From Trogon surrucura (taxonomy: Eukaryota > Chordata > Aves > Trogoniformes > Trogonidae): a DNA stretch of 64,000 nucleotides. A program made the position numbers and the translations under genes. The notes under the pieces are model-generated. The model saw nothing but the letters and a program-made list of their open reading frames with translations, was not told the origin of the DNA and did not search any database. Position 1 is the first letter of the stretch. Every line of letters starts with the position of its first letter. Where the stretch lies: positions 109,070,622 to 109,134,621 of the forward strand of contig CM036618.1 in NCBI GenBank assembly GCA_020746105.1, given 5' to 3'. Below are positions 24,809-36,676 of the stretch, piece after piece.

Positions 24809-26707
24809 ACCTGTGATAATGCATATTGTACCCTTCTGGCCTCCAGCCAGGACTACAACAGCATTTCTGAAACATCATGAACACCTGATGCATGGCTGCA
24901 TGAAACTATGTGGATTATTTGAATAAGGATGCAGGATGCTTGTTTGTCTCCACTCAGCAAACCTGGGAAATCCAGTTGATAGGTCATCTCTACGAGTAAA
25001 TTGACCTCCCCTCTCCAGAGCAGAAGATCACAGGCAGCCCATTGTCCCACCACCTTCGTGCTGCCCCTTTCTAAAGGCAGGAAGCAACCAGCAGGATTTG
25101 CAGGCTGTCAGAGCTACTTGCTTCATTTTGAGCACAGCTTAAAAGCTTTTTTTCCTCACAGAAGCTTTACCTTTTCTCTTATGATAATCTTCATTCTCAA
25201 CAGCCAGGATCAGAGCTAACAGTGGCAGGAGGAGATGCTGCCATTCTTTTTGAGTTGCACAGCTGCAGCTCTGCATTTTTGAAGGTTTGGTGCCCAGGGA
25301 ACAAGAAATGTCAATACTACCATATAGTTTTCCTTTGTTAATATCAAAATCCTCCAGCTGTCAGGTTAATATAAAGCCAAAAGAGAAATCAAGTTTAATC
25401 AAAATTTTGTGATCTTTTTTACCTCTCGGAGGAAAAGATCCCCTGGCTAGGCTAGAAAGATGTCAGATATTTCAAACATATTGGTTTGTTAGAGAAAAAC
25501 TTGCATTCCTTGATCTGAACATCGACCTGAGCATGGGAGGAAGGGTTGTCCCAGGCTCAGGAGCCAAGATCCTCTCAAAATGCATCAATTTTTCCTTTCT
25601 ACTTTAGAAGGTTTTCCTTTTCAGTGCCAGCTTCTCACTCTAATGTGAAGCAAACAAGAAACTACTCTGGGTTTCTGGCAGCCTTCAGACAAACTAACGA
25701 GCATCCTTGGGAAATGCACCTTCTGAAATCACCTCCAAGACACCCTAATGCCTTGGGGTGCTGCATCCATCGTTCCCACCACAGCTCCTCCTTTGCAACT
25801 GGCCTGGACACCTTGGGAACCAGCCTCAGGAAAGGGCTTTCCATTGCTCATTCCCATCTGGAGAGGAGGGAGGATAGAGGAACAAGGAAGTTTGAAAAAA
25901 GGAAGGGGGAGAAGACGTTTGCCAGGGGAGTAGCTCAAAGGAGTTGCAAGGAGATGTGAGATTTAGAGGTCCAAAGACCCCAACCATCATTAGTGAGAGG
26001 AATCCAGCGTGTCACTGCTCGGCAGAGGCAGGGCTATGAGTCTGCAGCGTGGAGGGTGAGGGAATGGAAAGGACTGGAAAGGGCATGGATTTTCTTAGAG
26101 GAAAAAGTGAGCAAGAATGACCTCAATGGAAAAATATTTTCTCTCTCTTTCTGTCTCACAGACAAATATAGCCCTACACGTTATACAGAGGCAGTGTTCA
26201 AGCATGCTTGGAATGAGCAACTTGGGAGGCAGGTTGCTACCACTTGCCCTCACCCTTGTTTTTTTGGTTTTTATTTCCTCTTTTCCCCTTGTCTTTTCTG
26301 CTCCTGCAGGGCCCATTCCTGACAGCTGTCACAAAGGCACCTCAGAGCGAGCCCCTGCCTTGAAAGGAGACCAGAGGTGCCCTGGGGCAGCTGCCAGCAG
26401 CTGCAGTGGGAACAGCCACTGGTCTTCACAAAATGACCTGAGAGGAGAAATGGATTGAACCAGTGTTGTGCAGGTTAAAGGAGAAGGGGGAAACATTTGG
26501 GTTGAATATTGGAAAGGTCTTTCAAGCAGTAAGGAAATGCTGAACTAGGCTGCATGGAGACCTCAGTGACATCTATTCTGGGCTATCTTTAGGAACCAGC
26601 TCAGCCATATCTGTTCAGAAAGGCAGAGGCAATCATTCCCCCTGACAAACTCACTGTTCAGAAGCAGTTCAGACAACTGCGCTATTTCTGCAAAATTTCT
26701 TTCTTTC
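24809..26707. other. Intergenic, nothing recognised
   Basis: No exon or repeat recognised. The frame at 25546-25959 (plus, 137 codons) is opposed by minus frames at 25662-25938 and has no domain signal. Confidence 0.45.
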
Positions 26708-27552
26708 TCATAGAATGGTTTGGGTTGGAAGGGACCTTCAAAATCATCTGGTTCCAACCCCCTGCCATGGACAGGGACACCTCCCACTAGACCAGGTTGC
26801 TCAAAGCCCCATCCAGCCTGGCCTTGGACACTTCCAGGGAAGGGATATTGTGTCCAGTTCTGGGCCCCTCAGCTCAAGAGAGACAGGGAACTGCTGGAGA
26901 GAGTCCAGCGCAGAGCCACAAAGATGATGGAGGGAGTGGAACATCTCCCTTATGAGGAAAGGCTGAAGGAGCTGAGTCTCTTTAGCTTGGAGAAGAGGAG
27001 CCTGAGGGGCGACCTTATAAATGTTTATAAATATGTCAAGGGGGAGTGTCAGGAGGATGGAGCCAGGCTCTTTTCAGTGATGTCCAATGACAGGACAAGG
27101 GGCAATGGGTACAAGCTGGAACATAGGAGGTTCCACAAAAATATTAGGAAAAACTTTTTCCCTGTGAGGGTGCCAGAGCCCTGGCACAGGCTGCCCAGGG
27201 AGGTTGTGGAGTCTCCTTCTCTGGAGACATTCAAAACCCGCCTGGACGCGTTCCTGTGTGACCTACTGTAGGTGATCCTGCTCTGGCAGGGGGGTTGGAC
27301 TAGATGATCTTTTGAGGTCCCTTCCAACCCCTGACATTCTGTGATTCTGTGATTCTGTGAAGGGACATCCACGGCTTCTCTGGACAACCTGTGCCAGTGT
27401 CACACCACCCTAACAAGAAAGAATTTCTTCCTAATATCTAATCTAAATCTACCCTCTTTCATATTGAAAGTGTTACCCTTCATCCTGTCGCTACACTCCC
27501 TGATACAGAGTCCCTCCCCAACTTTCCTGTACCCCCTTCAGGTACTGGAAGG
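26708..27552 (-). mobile_element. CR1 LINE fragment, minus orientation, split by a nested CR1
   Basis: The left part (26708-26845) begins TCATAGAATGGTTTGGG, the reverse complement of a CR1 3' end. The right part (27361 to about 27552) continues AGGGACATCCACGGCTTCTC, then TCCTGTCGCTACACTCCCTG. Removing 26846-27360 restores normal CR1 order, with AGGGA present on both sides of the insert. Confidence 0.9.
26846..27360 (+). mobile_element. CR1 LINE fragment, plus orientation, nested; keeps the ORF2 C-terminal frame
   Basis: A 515-bp insertion ending in TTCTGTGATTCTGTGATTCTGTGA. The frame continues to a stop at about 27271 and encodes the C-terminal part of the CR1 ORF2 reverse transcriptase (motifs [55 protein letters not shown]). 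The open frame listed from 26720 starts in the outer element, so only the part from about 26848 is CR1 ORF2. It is close to the copy at 49171-49672, with about three mismatches in the first 145 bp by eye, so both belong to the same relatively young subfamily. It is 5'-truncated and cannot be autonomous. Confidence 0.93.
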
Positions 27553-29564
27553 CACACATTGCCGGCTCATATTCAGTTTTTAATCCCCCAACAACTTTCA
27601 CTATGAATGTTTCAGAACACTTTTTCCTTGCCGTCAAAAAGGCTGCCAAGTGCCTTTAGCCATTTTGATCATCTTCTTTTTCCCCAGCCCCAGCTGCGTT
27701 TTCCTGCAGGCTGCAGCTCCAGTGGACCTGATTTGCATCAGTGGCTTCACAGCTGCTTGTCCTGGGTTTGCTCTTCTCCAGGAGCCACCTCAGAGGGGCT
27801 GGAAGGGCCCTGCGACCCACGCTGCCCCACAGCCGCTGCCAACCCCGCCAATGCAGGAGTGGGGAAGGCAGTGGAGGGAATGCCGGGGATGGGCTGGGGG
27901 CATTTCTGAGCAAGGAACCTGTTCTGTGATTACCCCTGCTTGTGTTTCACTTTACAGTGCTGAAGATTTCAGCCTTCTGGTGAAACATGGGAATTGCTCA
28001 GAGAAAATCCAAACATGGAGGTGAGTGGCTGCACACCTATAGCTGCTCTAGGGGATAGAGGAGGAAGAGCCAGGCTTGGGTGCAAAGAAGGAATTCTGCC
28101 TTGTATTGCCAGCAGTAACCAAAACCTGCCCTGTCCTCCTCCTCCAGGACTGACAGAAAGAGCTGCCAAAGCTTGGAACCAGCTCTGTAATCAGACCTGG
28201 GACTGAGTGAAACAGGGCAGCACTCCTGCTCACCCTCCCACCGCAGGCCCAGGGCAGAGCTGGGTGTTGCAGCTCAGAGTTTCCCAGGACAGGGTGGCAG
28301 GGCTGGGAAGACCCAGAAAGAAGGTACTTGCAGAAGAAACCACTGGGTCAACCTTTTTCACCCAAGGTGGCTGCATCCTTCTTTTACTTTTCTGTATCAC
28401 TTGATTTGGCCAGGAGGCTGCAGCTCCTGCCCATGCTCGGTTCTGGTAGTTCCCCCCCCGGGACTCACTGCACTTTCCAGGGCAATTTGGTTCCACTCCC
28501 TGGCACTCCTGCGGGCTGTGAGCATTGGGGCAGGGCCCATCCTAGGGCTGCACAAACACCCAACACCTATCCTGCCAGAGACATCATCAGGATCTTCTAC
28601 CTACTCAATAAATAGTAAGTAATACCATGAATATCGATATCAACAGCAATATCAATAGCAATAACAACAGCAGTGTTTTCCTTCCAAATGCCAGAGTAAT
28701 CCCCATGCTGTATTTATGAGAAAAAAATTAAAAATGAAGAAGTCAAATGTCTTCCTCAAACCCAAACTACAACATATTTGGGAACTGTCACAGCCATCCT
28801 CAATCCGGCCCCTCAGCTCAGTCACTAAATAAAGGAGTAGGACAACATCTGCAGTGCCATGTCTAGGCTGTGCTGCCCCCTTCCAAGAGGCAAGAAGCCT
28901 GCTGTTACCCCAAGGTTTCATTTTCCTCTTTTCTTCTGGGAGCGTGACGCAAAAAGTCTGGAAGCGGTCTCTCCTGCACAAAGCTAGTTGTGTCTGATTT
29001 CCAGGAAATCAATCAAACAGGACAAAACTAAAGCAAACAGATCAATCTGTGATCAGGGAGACTTTTCTCACTCTTTCATAAGCCAAAAAAAAAAAAACCC
29101 AAACCAACGATTACCTTCCCTAAAAAAATAACAGCAAATGTCATCTGCCAGCACGGCTATTTCCGCTCCCAGTGGGGAGGCAGACTGGTGCTGCTCCCAG
29201 ATTTTCTGTGAATGGGCTGGGAAGCAAAGCGTTTAGGCAGAAAAGAATAAACCATTCATCCAAACACAACAGCCAGCGGAAGAGCGGTTGTAAACAAGTC
29301 AAGGTTTCTTACCTCCTGGGCGGCTTCGAGTGCTCAACGGGTTTGTGAGAGGTGGCAAAGCTGTGAGCAGTGGGATGTGCAGTCTGCACCCAGCTCCCCC
29401 CTCTCACCAGGGCAGATCCCCCAGGGCATGTTTTGTGTCCCCCTTAAGAAATGAGAAGGTGAGGTGGTGTTTTCCCACCTAAGGAGTTCATTTGTGATTG
29501 CAAAATATTAAAAAAAAAAACCAACTAAAAATTCCCTGAGCTTCATACAGATGTTTTGTACTTG
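27553..29564. other. Intergenic, nothing recognised
   Basis: GC-richer in 27700-28550, with overlapping frames on both strands (27607-28024 plus, 27656-27913 minus) that show no domain. A low-complexity AAT/CAA-type stretch lies at about 28610-28672. No exon or RNA gene recognised. Confidence 0.45.
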
Positions 29565-29672
29565 TGTCCTGTCTGATCTAGTTGAGAGACGTCCCAGCCC
29601 TTGACAGGGAGGTTGGATTAAAATGATCTCTAAGGTCCCTTCCAGCCTAGGCCATTCTATGATTTTATGATT
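29565..29672 (+). mobile_element. Short CR1 3' end, plus orientation
   Basis: Reads GTCTGATCTAGTTGAGAGAC, GACAGGGAGGTTGGATTAAA and CCATTCTATGATTTTATGAT, the terminal about 105 bp of a CR1 element. Confidence 0.85.
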
Positions 29673-31043
29673 CCCCTGGGATTGGTAAAACCCACTTTCA
29701 TTTGTGGCTCTTGCCACAAATGTTCCCCAAACACCGTGGTTGCAGCAGGGAGGTAGAAGAGAAGCCTAGTGGAACCCTAGCCAGGAGGCAAACTTTTCCT
29801 GTTGGCCTCATGTCAGGAACCTCCCCAAGTGCTGGTGGCCAGGGTTGCATCCTTCCTTGTTGTTGTTTCCTGCCATTTGAGGGTTTTGACAGAAAAAGCT
29901 GCATTTTTTACAGAAAAGCCACCTCTTTGGTAAAAAATTATGTTTGTCGAGAAATCAGTTTTCAGCCAAAAATACTGCACTGGGGACAAGATGCTGGGGA
30001 GCACAAGTACCCCTGCTTGAACCGCACAGCTCAGAGCCTGGGGCAGATGTGTGGGCAGAGCAGAGGTACTGCTGCAGGTGTGTTCCTTCAGAGAAATGAC
30101 TTGGCCAAACAGGACAGGATGGGATGGGAGGGAAATCGTAAATATTAATGCCCAAAGGGAGAGAGAACAAATGTAAGGGTGAAAAAAGAGAAAGGGAGAG
30201 ACTCTCCACTTAGGAGCTTTAGTAGGAAAAGTGACGGGCATGGGATGAGAGAAGTTAGTTCTGTGCTCTCCAGGAGGTCACCTGAATGACACTGAAGAGG
30301 CTTTTTAAAAGCCTGCCAGAGCCTTTCCAAGACACATGTCTTAGGAGGTAATTTCTTAGACTTGGCACATTCGCAGCACCTGACAAGCAGGCATCTTGAA
30401 AGGCTCTTTTTGATTTTTTGCTCTGTAAACCGTGAACACAGGCTTCACTGGAGGAAATTTCTGTGTGATGATAATCATTGGAAAATATCAAAAAAGGTTA
30501 TACCAGAAAGATCTGTTTCAGGGCAAGACTTAGCCATTTGCCTACCTGGGCTGACTGACCCTCTGGTGTCAGATCTCAAGAACTCACATCCAAGGGCCTT
30601 GGGTAAAAACACCACCTGTTTGGTGTGCTTGTTTTCCAGGTTCTGTAAAATTTATTGGCAAATAAATAAAGACTTTCTTAAAGTATCTTTTTTTATTATT
30701 TTTCTTTGAGTAAACACGGTATAAAACATGGGTTTGTGTCAAAAGCCTGAAGCCAAACAGCGACAGATACCTTTTCTTTGCCATCGATCATGTGGAAGAG
30801 CTGTTTGGAGACTGATGTCTCTAAATAACACCCCGCATGTTTGAGAAGTGATGTATGCAGCCATTCTGCCTGTCTTTGGGATGATAAAAGCCTTCAGATC
30901 AATCTTCTTACAGATTTGTTCATCTGCATCTCCTGGAACTGATGATGGGAAACTTGGCATACAAATCTCTTCTGGCTCTTTCAAAACACTCTGTTGCAGA
31001 GTTGGCGGTGCTGTACTGATGAAAACTGACAGCAATATTCTTA
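29673..31043. other. Intergenic, nothing recognised
   Basis: Frames at 29702-30148 (plus) and 29813-30241 (minus) oppose each other and have no family signal. No repeat recognised before the pyrimidine tract. Confidence 0.45.
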
Positions 31044-31089
31044 TTCTCTTTTTCTTTTTCTTTTCTTTTTCTTTTTCTTTTTCTTTTTC

Positions 31090-31120
<31 letters not shown>

Positions 31121-31295
31121 TTTCTTTTTCTTTTTCTTTCTTTTTCTTTTTTCTTTTTCCCTTTTCTTTCTTTTCCTTTTCTTTTTCTTTCTTTTCCTTT
31201 TCCTTTTTCCTTTTCCTTTTTCCTTTTCCTTTTCTTTTCCCTCCCTTCCTTCCTTTCTTCCTTCCTCTCTCCCTCCCTTCCTCCCTCCCTTCTTT
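31044..31295 (+). repeat. Homopyrimidine tract, (CTTTTT)n grading into CT-rich repeat, 252 nt
   Basis: No purine occurs on the + strand from 31044 to 31295. The left part is (CTTTTT)n-like and the right part becomes C-richer (CTTTTCC, then CCTTCCTCCC). Frames predicted through it encode only Lys/Arg/Glu runs (minus) or Phe/Ser runs (plus) and are artefacts. Such tracts can form intramolecular triplexes and are prone to length change. Confidence 0.97.
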
Positions 31296-34200
31296 ACCCG
31301 CCAACATCCCCCTCCCACCCTCCACTTCTTAGATTTTGGAGTTACCTATTGGGACATCCATAGGTTTCCAGGTTGAGTCTGGGGACTTTTTCCCACTTTA
31401 CATTGCACAAATGCACAGTCCCTACACTTCTCCCATCTCACACAGCACAAAATAATACAGACACAGGTTTGTATGCAGGAGGCCCTTATCTCCAGCTCCA
31501 TCCTCCTGTGAGCAAGGGCTACTGACTGAGGTGGTCCCGGCCTCCTCCAGGGATGCCCTATCCATCTGTGTTACCCTGGCAATGCGGATTCTGGTCCATT
31601 AAGGGCTTGCTGTCCCTTCCCTCTTCCAGGCTGTCTTGTAGCCTGTCACTTCTCTCCTTGGGCCATACGCAGTCTCACCAGAAATGTTTCACCATCTTCC
31701 ATTGATCTATACAGAACAAGCAAAGGGCCAAGCGGAGGAAAATGGATAGTCCAGTAGATTCGGGAGGACTTGTGTGATTTTAATCCCCCAGCTCCAATTC
31801 AGCATCCTCTGCTTTGAATTGTTATTCTTTAAGTTATATTCCAGCTAATGTACACCACAGGAGTCTAGATGATTGAAGGCCCATCATGACCCTAGTAGAG
31901 AGGCCAGAAACAAAGCTCCCCATGTCAGTCTGGGATTGTCTTTCTCACCCTTAATGGAACAAGCTAAGGTAGGACCCTAGGCCACCCCCTGTGGCTCTAC
32001 AGGAGCTGCCTGTACATGTTCTGCAGCAGAACAGGCTGAACAGAGCTGTCCAAAAGGCTGGCTGTTTGCACTAATTGAATTAATGCCTTCCATTAAGGTC
32101 ACTAGCTTATTCCAAAGGAAGATATCAAGAAGACTGATGTAATATGAGCTTCTTACGAGCTACCTCTAGCATCTTACATGGGTCCTTGCTGCCACTCAAC
32201 TGAGATGCATTTAGCAGACACACGCTCTGAGATCTGTAGATCCTGGCTAGCAGAGATGCTTCAGACCATCACTGCAAAGACCTTCTTCTGCTTCAACATA
32301 AAGAAACACAACCTTAAGCAAGAAAGACATTGCAGACTTTTACCATCTCACATTGTGTACAGAGATTCAATGGGGTTCCAAACAAGGATTTAGTCTTGCT
32401 GTACTGCAGATGACCCATGAAACAGCTACTGGCTTATTCAGCTCTGCAAGTACCTGATCTGCATAAAAATCAGGTGGGCAGCTTTCTCTATAGCACTGAG
32501 CTGTGACACTGTGAAGAATTCAGACCTCTTTACATCTGCCCTGTGTACAAAAACATTCTACCTTTGGCTAAACTAATGCAAAAATTGAGAGGGATAGCTT
32601 GAGACAAAATCACTGAAAGGTGTATTCTTGTTGCCTCAAGTCTGTATTACACTAAGTAGTTACAATAAATACAAGATTAAGTATTATCAAGCGTCTAAAA
32701 CCAAGGTGTGTATATTAATGCCCCTAAGCAAGACGGTGCCTGGGATGAGGGCTCTTGCAGGAGACAATCTCTGTCTCTTCCCCTCTGTGCACACACAAAA
32801 CAACATTCTCACCATACTGATGTCACGGCACGTCCAACAGACGAAAAAGCCCCAACTAAACCAACCCCAAATCTCACAGACACATCAAAGGAGCGCAGCC
32901 AGGGGAGGAAACAAGCACACATCTTACATCAGCCTGGCGCTGGGTTGCTAGGCGACCAGGAAATCCACACGTATTGCCATGACGATGTCACTTCTTCATC
33001 ATCATTCAATGCACAGCTCAAACAAGTGCAGCAAGTCATCCAGTGCGCACTTGCCTGGACAGAAAAATGTGGGATCGAGCAAGAGCATCGCCGTGCAGTA
33101 GATAGTGGGGTGCTGCCATCACAGCCTCTCCCTTCGGCAAAGTACACAGTGCTGCTGGGAGGCCTCTAACCTTTTCCTCTTAACTCTTCATGATGCTCAT
33201 GGTGAGCAGCACAAAAAAATAATAAGGTGACAGTATTAAAGGCCAATAACTGAGTGAACTGGAACGCCACATAATTAACCCAGGAAGGATGAGCAAGCTG
33301 GAGCTTGTGTAAGTAACCTGAGCTTGGCATCACTGCCTAGATCCTGCAATGCTGAGCTCTTCAGAAACAGGGAGAGAAGAAAAGTCTTTGGGTGGAAAGG
33401 GGGTATACCCTTAACCAGGCCTCAGTAACAAGTCCAGTGGTCAGCAAAACCCAAACCCAACAACCATATTGCAGCACTCGGACAGGGACGTCTGCCCCCC
33501 TCCAGAAAAATAACCACTGTGGCAAACAACCACCTTTACCACCCTCCTCCATGCTCACATTTTGCCACATGAACTACTGCTCCTTTGGAAGAAAACAGTA
33601 TCAGTTGCAAGTGCCTCAAGCTCTGCAAATTATAGAAAGGTTTTAGAGAAGAAAATCTTGCCAGGCAGGTGTGATAGCTAGTTTTGGCCCTAAACACACT
33701 GGAGGGACCAAAATTGGTTTGTGACTCCAGTGCAGGTGAAATGGCAGATGACCTTAAGTCATCACGTGAGTTATTCAGAGCTTACTTTGGACTGACCCTG
33801 TCAGATAAAAAAAATAGTGGCGGGGAGGAAGAAGTCCTAGATGAAGACAGAGATAGAGAGGAGGATCTGAAACAAGTCACTGCGAGGAGCCAATCAAAAA
33901 TAAGGTTGCAGCCCAATGTGACAGAAGAAGGGGCAGCTGGTGTCGAACACTATGGGAAGGATGTCTGCACACTGGGATGGGAGCGAGAAGGTCAGCCCTG
34001 TGGCTGTGGTGGTTGGCCTGGGACAGTCCGACGATTCCTCTCTCTGCAGTGTCCATCACCTCACTAGGGGTGGTGGATTGATCGCAAGGCTGACTCTTCT
34101 GGCTTGAGCAACAACAAGCCCTTTTCTTCACTCCTCTCTGATGAAAACCACAGGTCCTCAGTGAGAAAGGAGAAGACCTAGGACAAGGTCTAGGCGTTGC

Positions 34201-36676
34201 TAAATCCCACCTAAACTCTGCAAGACCATTACTCAGAAACTGGACATGCAGGAGCTTCGTATGAATAGAAGTGTGAAGTTTGCCTGGCTTCCTCCAGAAA
34301 CCCTGCCAGCCTACCACCTGGCCACCCTGGCTGCTTCTAGGGACTGACTCATCAAAGTCAATGAGAATAAGTACAGAGGATTTGGGGCCAAATTTGGACA
34401 CCACCAGGTACATTTCCTTCTCTGAATACTCAGTCCCTGCTCCAGGGTTGTGTTCAGGCTTGAAGAGCTGAAGCACTGAGAGCTGAACCAGTGCATGGGA
34501 TACTCCAAATCCTGGTCCTGCTCATTGATGCTGTTATCAAATAATCAATTATCAATTCCAACTGTTTCTCTATTGGTATGTATTTTGCCTGTGTATCCAG
34601 CAAAATGTTCGTTCTTCTTTTGCTGTTCCTTCCTCATCCTCCCCCCCTTTTTTTAAGGTTGCAATGCCTGTCTATGTGGTAAACATATCCATAGGAACAA
34701 TATTAAGGAAATGGAAAAAATTCAGATAATTCACCAGTCTGTTCATGCTTGGAGCAGCACCCAGGGTCTGGGTTTAAAAATAACCTTTACATTTCATTTA
34801 ACAACTGCTATCAAAATCCTATCTGAATCCTAATGCAATTTTTTTTTCTTCTTCCCGCTTTCCACATCCATCTAGTCTGAGGGAGGAATGACAAAATATT
34901 GTCATTACGTGTCCTTCATGTCTCCGTACGGCTCTTTGTAATTTAACTGGTATTTGACTCAGCCGTTTGAAAGAGCAAATCGTAACGCCGCACATTCAGG
35001 CAGCTCCTTTCTTAGCGAAGGAAAGGAAAATTGCTGGCATCACACAAAAGCTTCTATGTTTTGCTTTCCATGTATATTTTCCCCTTTGTGCTCTGTGGCT
35101 TTTCAAAACTACCAGACTCGCCCAACCAACACAAATCTATTTTCTTTCCATTTTCTTCTTCTTTCTTTTTCTCTGGAGGGAGGTTGTGGTTGTTTTTCCA
35201 TCTGACATCCCCCTGGGACTGATTGTGGGAGGATGCAGGTGTCTGCATCTCATCCATCCCCTGAACATCGAGCCCTACGCTCAATCCAAGGGCACTCACT
35301 TCATGGAGCTGTAGTTGTGGTACCCCTGCCCTTTTCCATAGGGAAAAGTAATGCTGCTCCTGGTCTGCTGTTACTGCAATGAAACGTGGGGAAAAAAAAA
35401 TGCCCTTTTGTTTCAATCTTAACATTCTGATCATGGTTACGCTAGAGCAACATGGATTTTACCAAGCAAAGGCCTGTAGGATGGTCTTTATAGTGATTTT
35501 ATCTTGTTTCTTTTTTTTCACAGCTGCAACAGAGATGGAAAAATAGTCAATGGACCTGAAGAAGGATCACTAAGTTTCCACATCAGGCCAGGCAGAGGCT
35601 GGTCAGAGCAAAGGCCTGTTGAAGTCCATCGCCTGAAAAGGGGCTCTTAGGAGGAGAAAAAAAATTAGCACAAAAACGTGAGGTTTCTTGCTCAGAAACA
35701 CTACATGTGTGCGGCAACGTGTCACCGGAGACGTTTTCTGTGCATTAACCTGCCCTCCAAAGAGCTTTCTTCTGCCAACATGCCTGCTCTTCCCTCGGAC
35801 CCATGCGAGGCTTTTGGTGTCCCCAGTGTCCTGGTGCAAAACACTCCCCTGCTCTTTTGCTCACTTCGCAAAGAGCCAGCTCCTTCTTGCTCCACCCCCA
35901 CGGAGCAGACCTTGTGCTGGAGGGACACGGGGCGAGCCTCGCTCATGCTGCTCCCCCTCCCCATAATCCTGGCCAGCCCCTGCACGCACAGGACTCCTTC
36001 CCAGCCCCAAAGCAATGTCAGAGGAGAACGGTGGCTTTCGATTTTTTTGCCGTTCAGCTCCCAAGCGGGCAGTGGAAAGGTAGATGTAGGATAGCAAGCG
36101 AAGGCTTGGAGAGCAAGCCATCGACAGGGCTTTCAAGAGCCGGCAGGGAGAGAAAAAAAAGAAAAGAAAGCTCTGCTGGCATATGGCTATAAAAAGGTTT
36201 ATAATGCTGCACTTTGAAGGAGAAAACAGCCTCCATTACAATCAAGTGGCTCAGTGCCTTCAACTGTGTCTGGGCACTTCTGATCGGCAAGGAAAGGGTT
36301 TTGATGGGTTTTGTTGTGCTCTTTTGGCAGAGCCCCACAGCCGACGGGCTCAGCCACCTGCTCTCCACACTGCTGCCTGCCCTGGGCCCGCGGGGCCCGG
36401 TGGATGCAGGAATAACCAACTCGGAACTCTCCAGACTTCCCTTGCTCCTGCCGATGTTTTCCCAGCTACTCGTGAGCCCATGGCCCCTGCTGTCTGGTGG
36501 CACTCTTGGTTTCCATCGCTGTCCTCAGGCTTCTGCTTTCACCCTGGGACCTTGTGGGGACACAAAGTTCATGCCTCTTTGAGCCCATGCCCAAAGTTGG
36601 TAGCAGTGGTGTCATGCTGACCCTGGCCAGCCGCCAGGTACCCACACAGCCGCTCACTCACTCCCCCCTTCACTGC
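31296..36676. other. Intergenic, no gene recognised; one palindromic motif near 34.9 kb
   Basis: 31340-32600 has the look of old diverged sequence but matches no family I can name. The frame 33684-34067 (plus, 127 codons) has an acidic stretch (E-E-E-V-L-D-E-D-R-D-R-E-E-D) but no splice or family support, and is opposed by the 199-codon minus frame 33877-34476. 35600-36650 has many overlapping frames in GC-rich DNA and no domain. Confidence 0.4.
34889..34904. promoter_or_regulatory. Inverted repeat TGACAA-AATA-TTGTCA
   Basis: Perfect 6-bp arms with a 4-bp spacer, containing ACAA…TTGT, the shape bound by paired SOX-type HMG proteins. It sits in an AT-rich unique stretch (34540-35000) without transposon features. 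A regulatory role is only a guess. Confidence 0.2.

Noticed and set aside
30920-31363. Open frames rich in Lys/Arg/Glu (minus) or Phe/Ser (plus)
   Set aside because: They are read through the pure pyrimidine tract, which lacks stops for composition reasons.
33684-34067. 127-codon frame with an acidic stretch
   Set aside because: A 199-codon frame lies opposite it, and no splice sites or homology support either strand.
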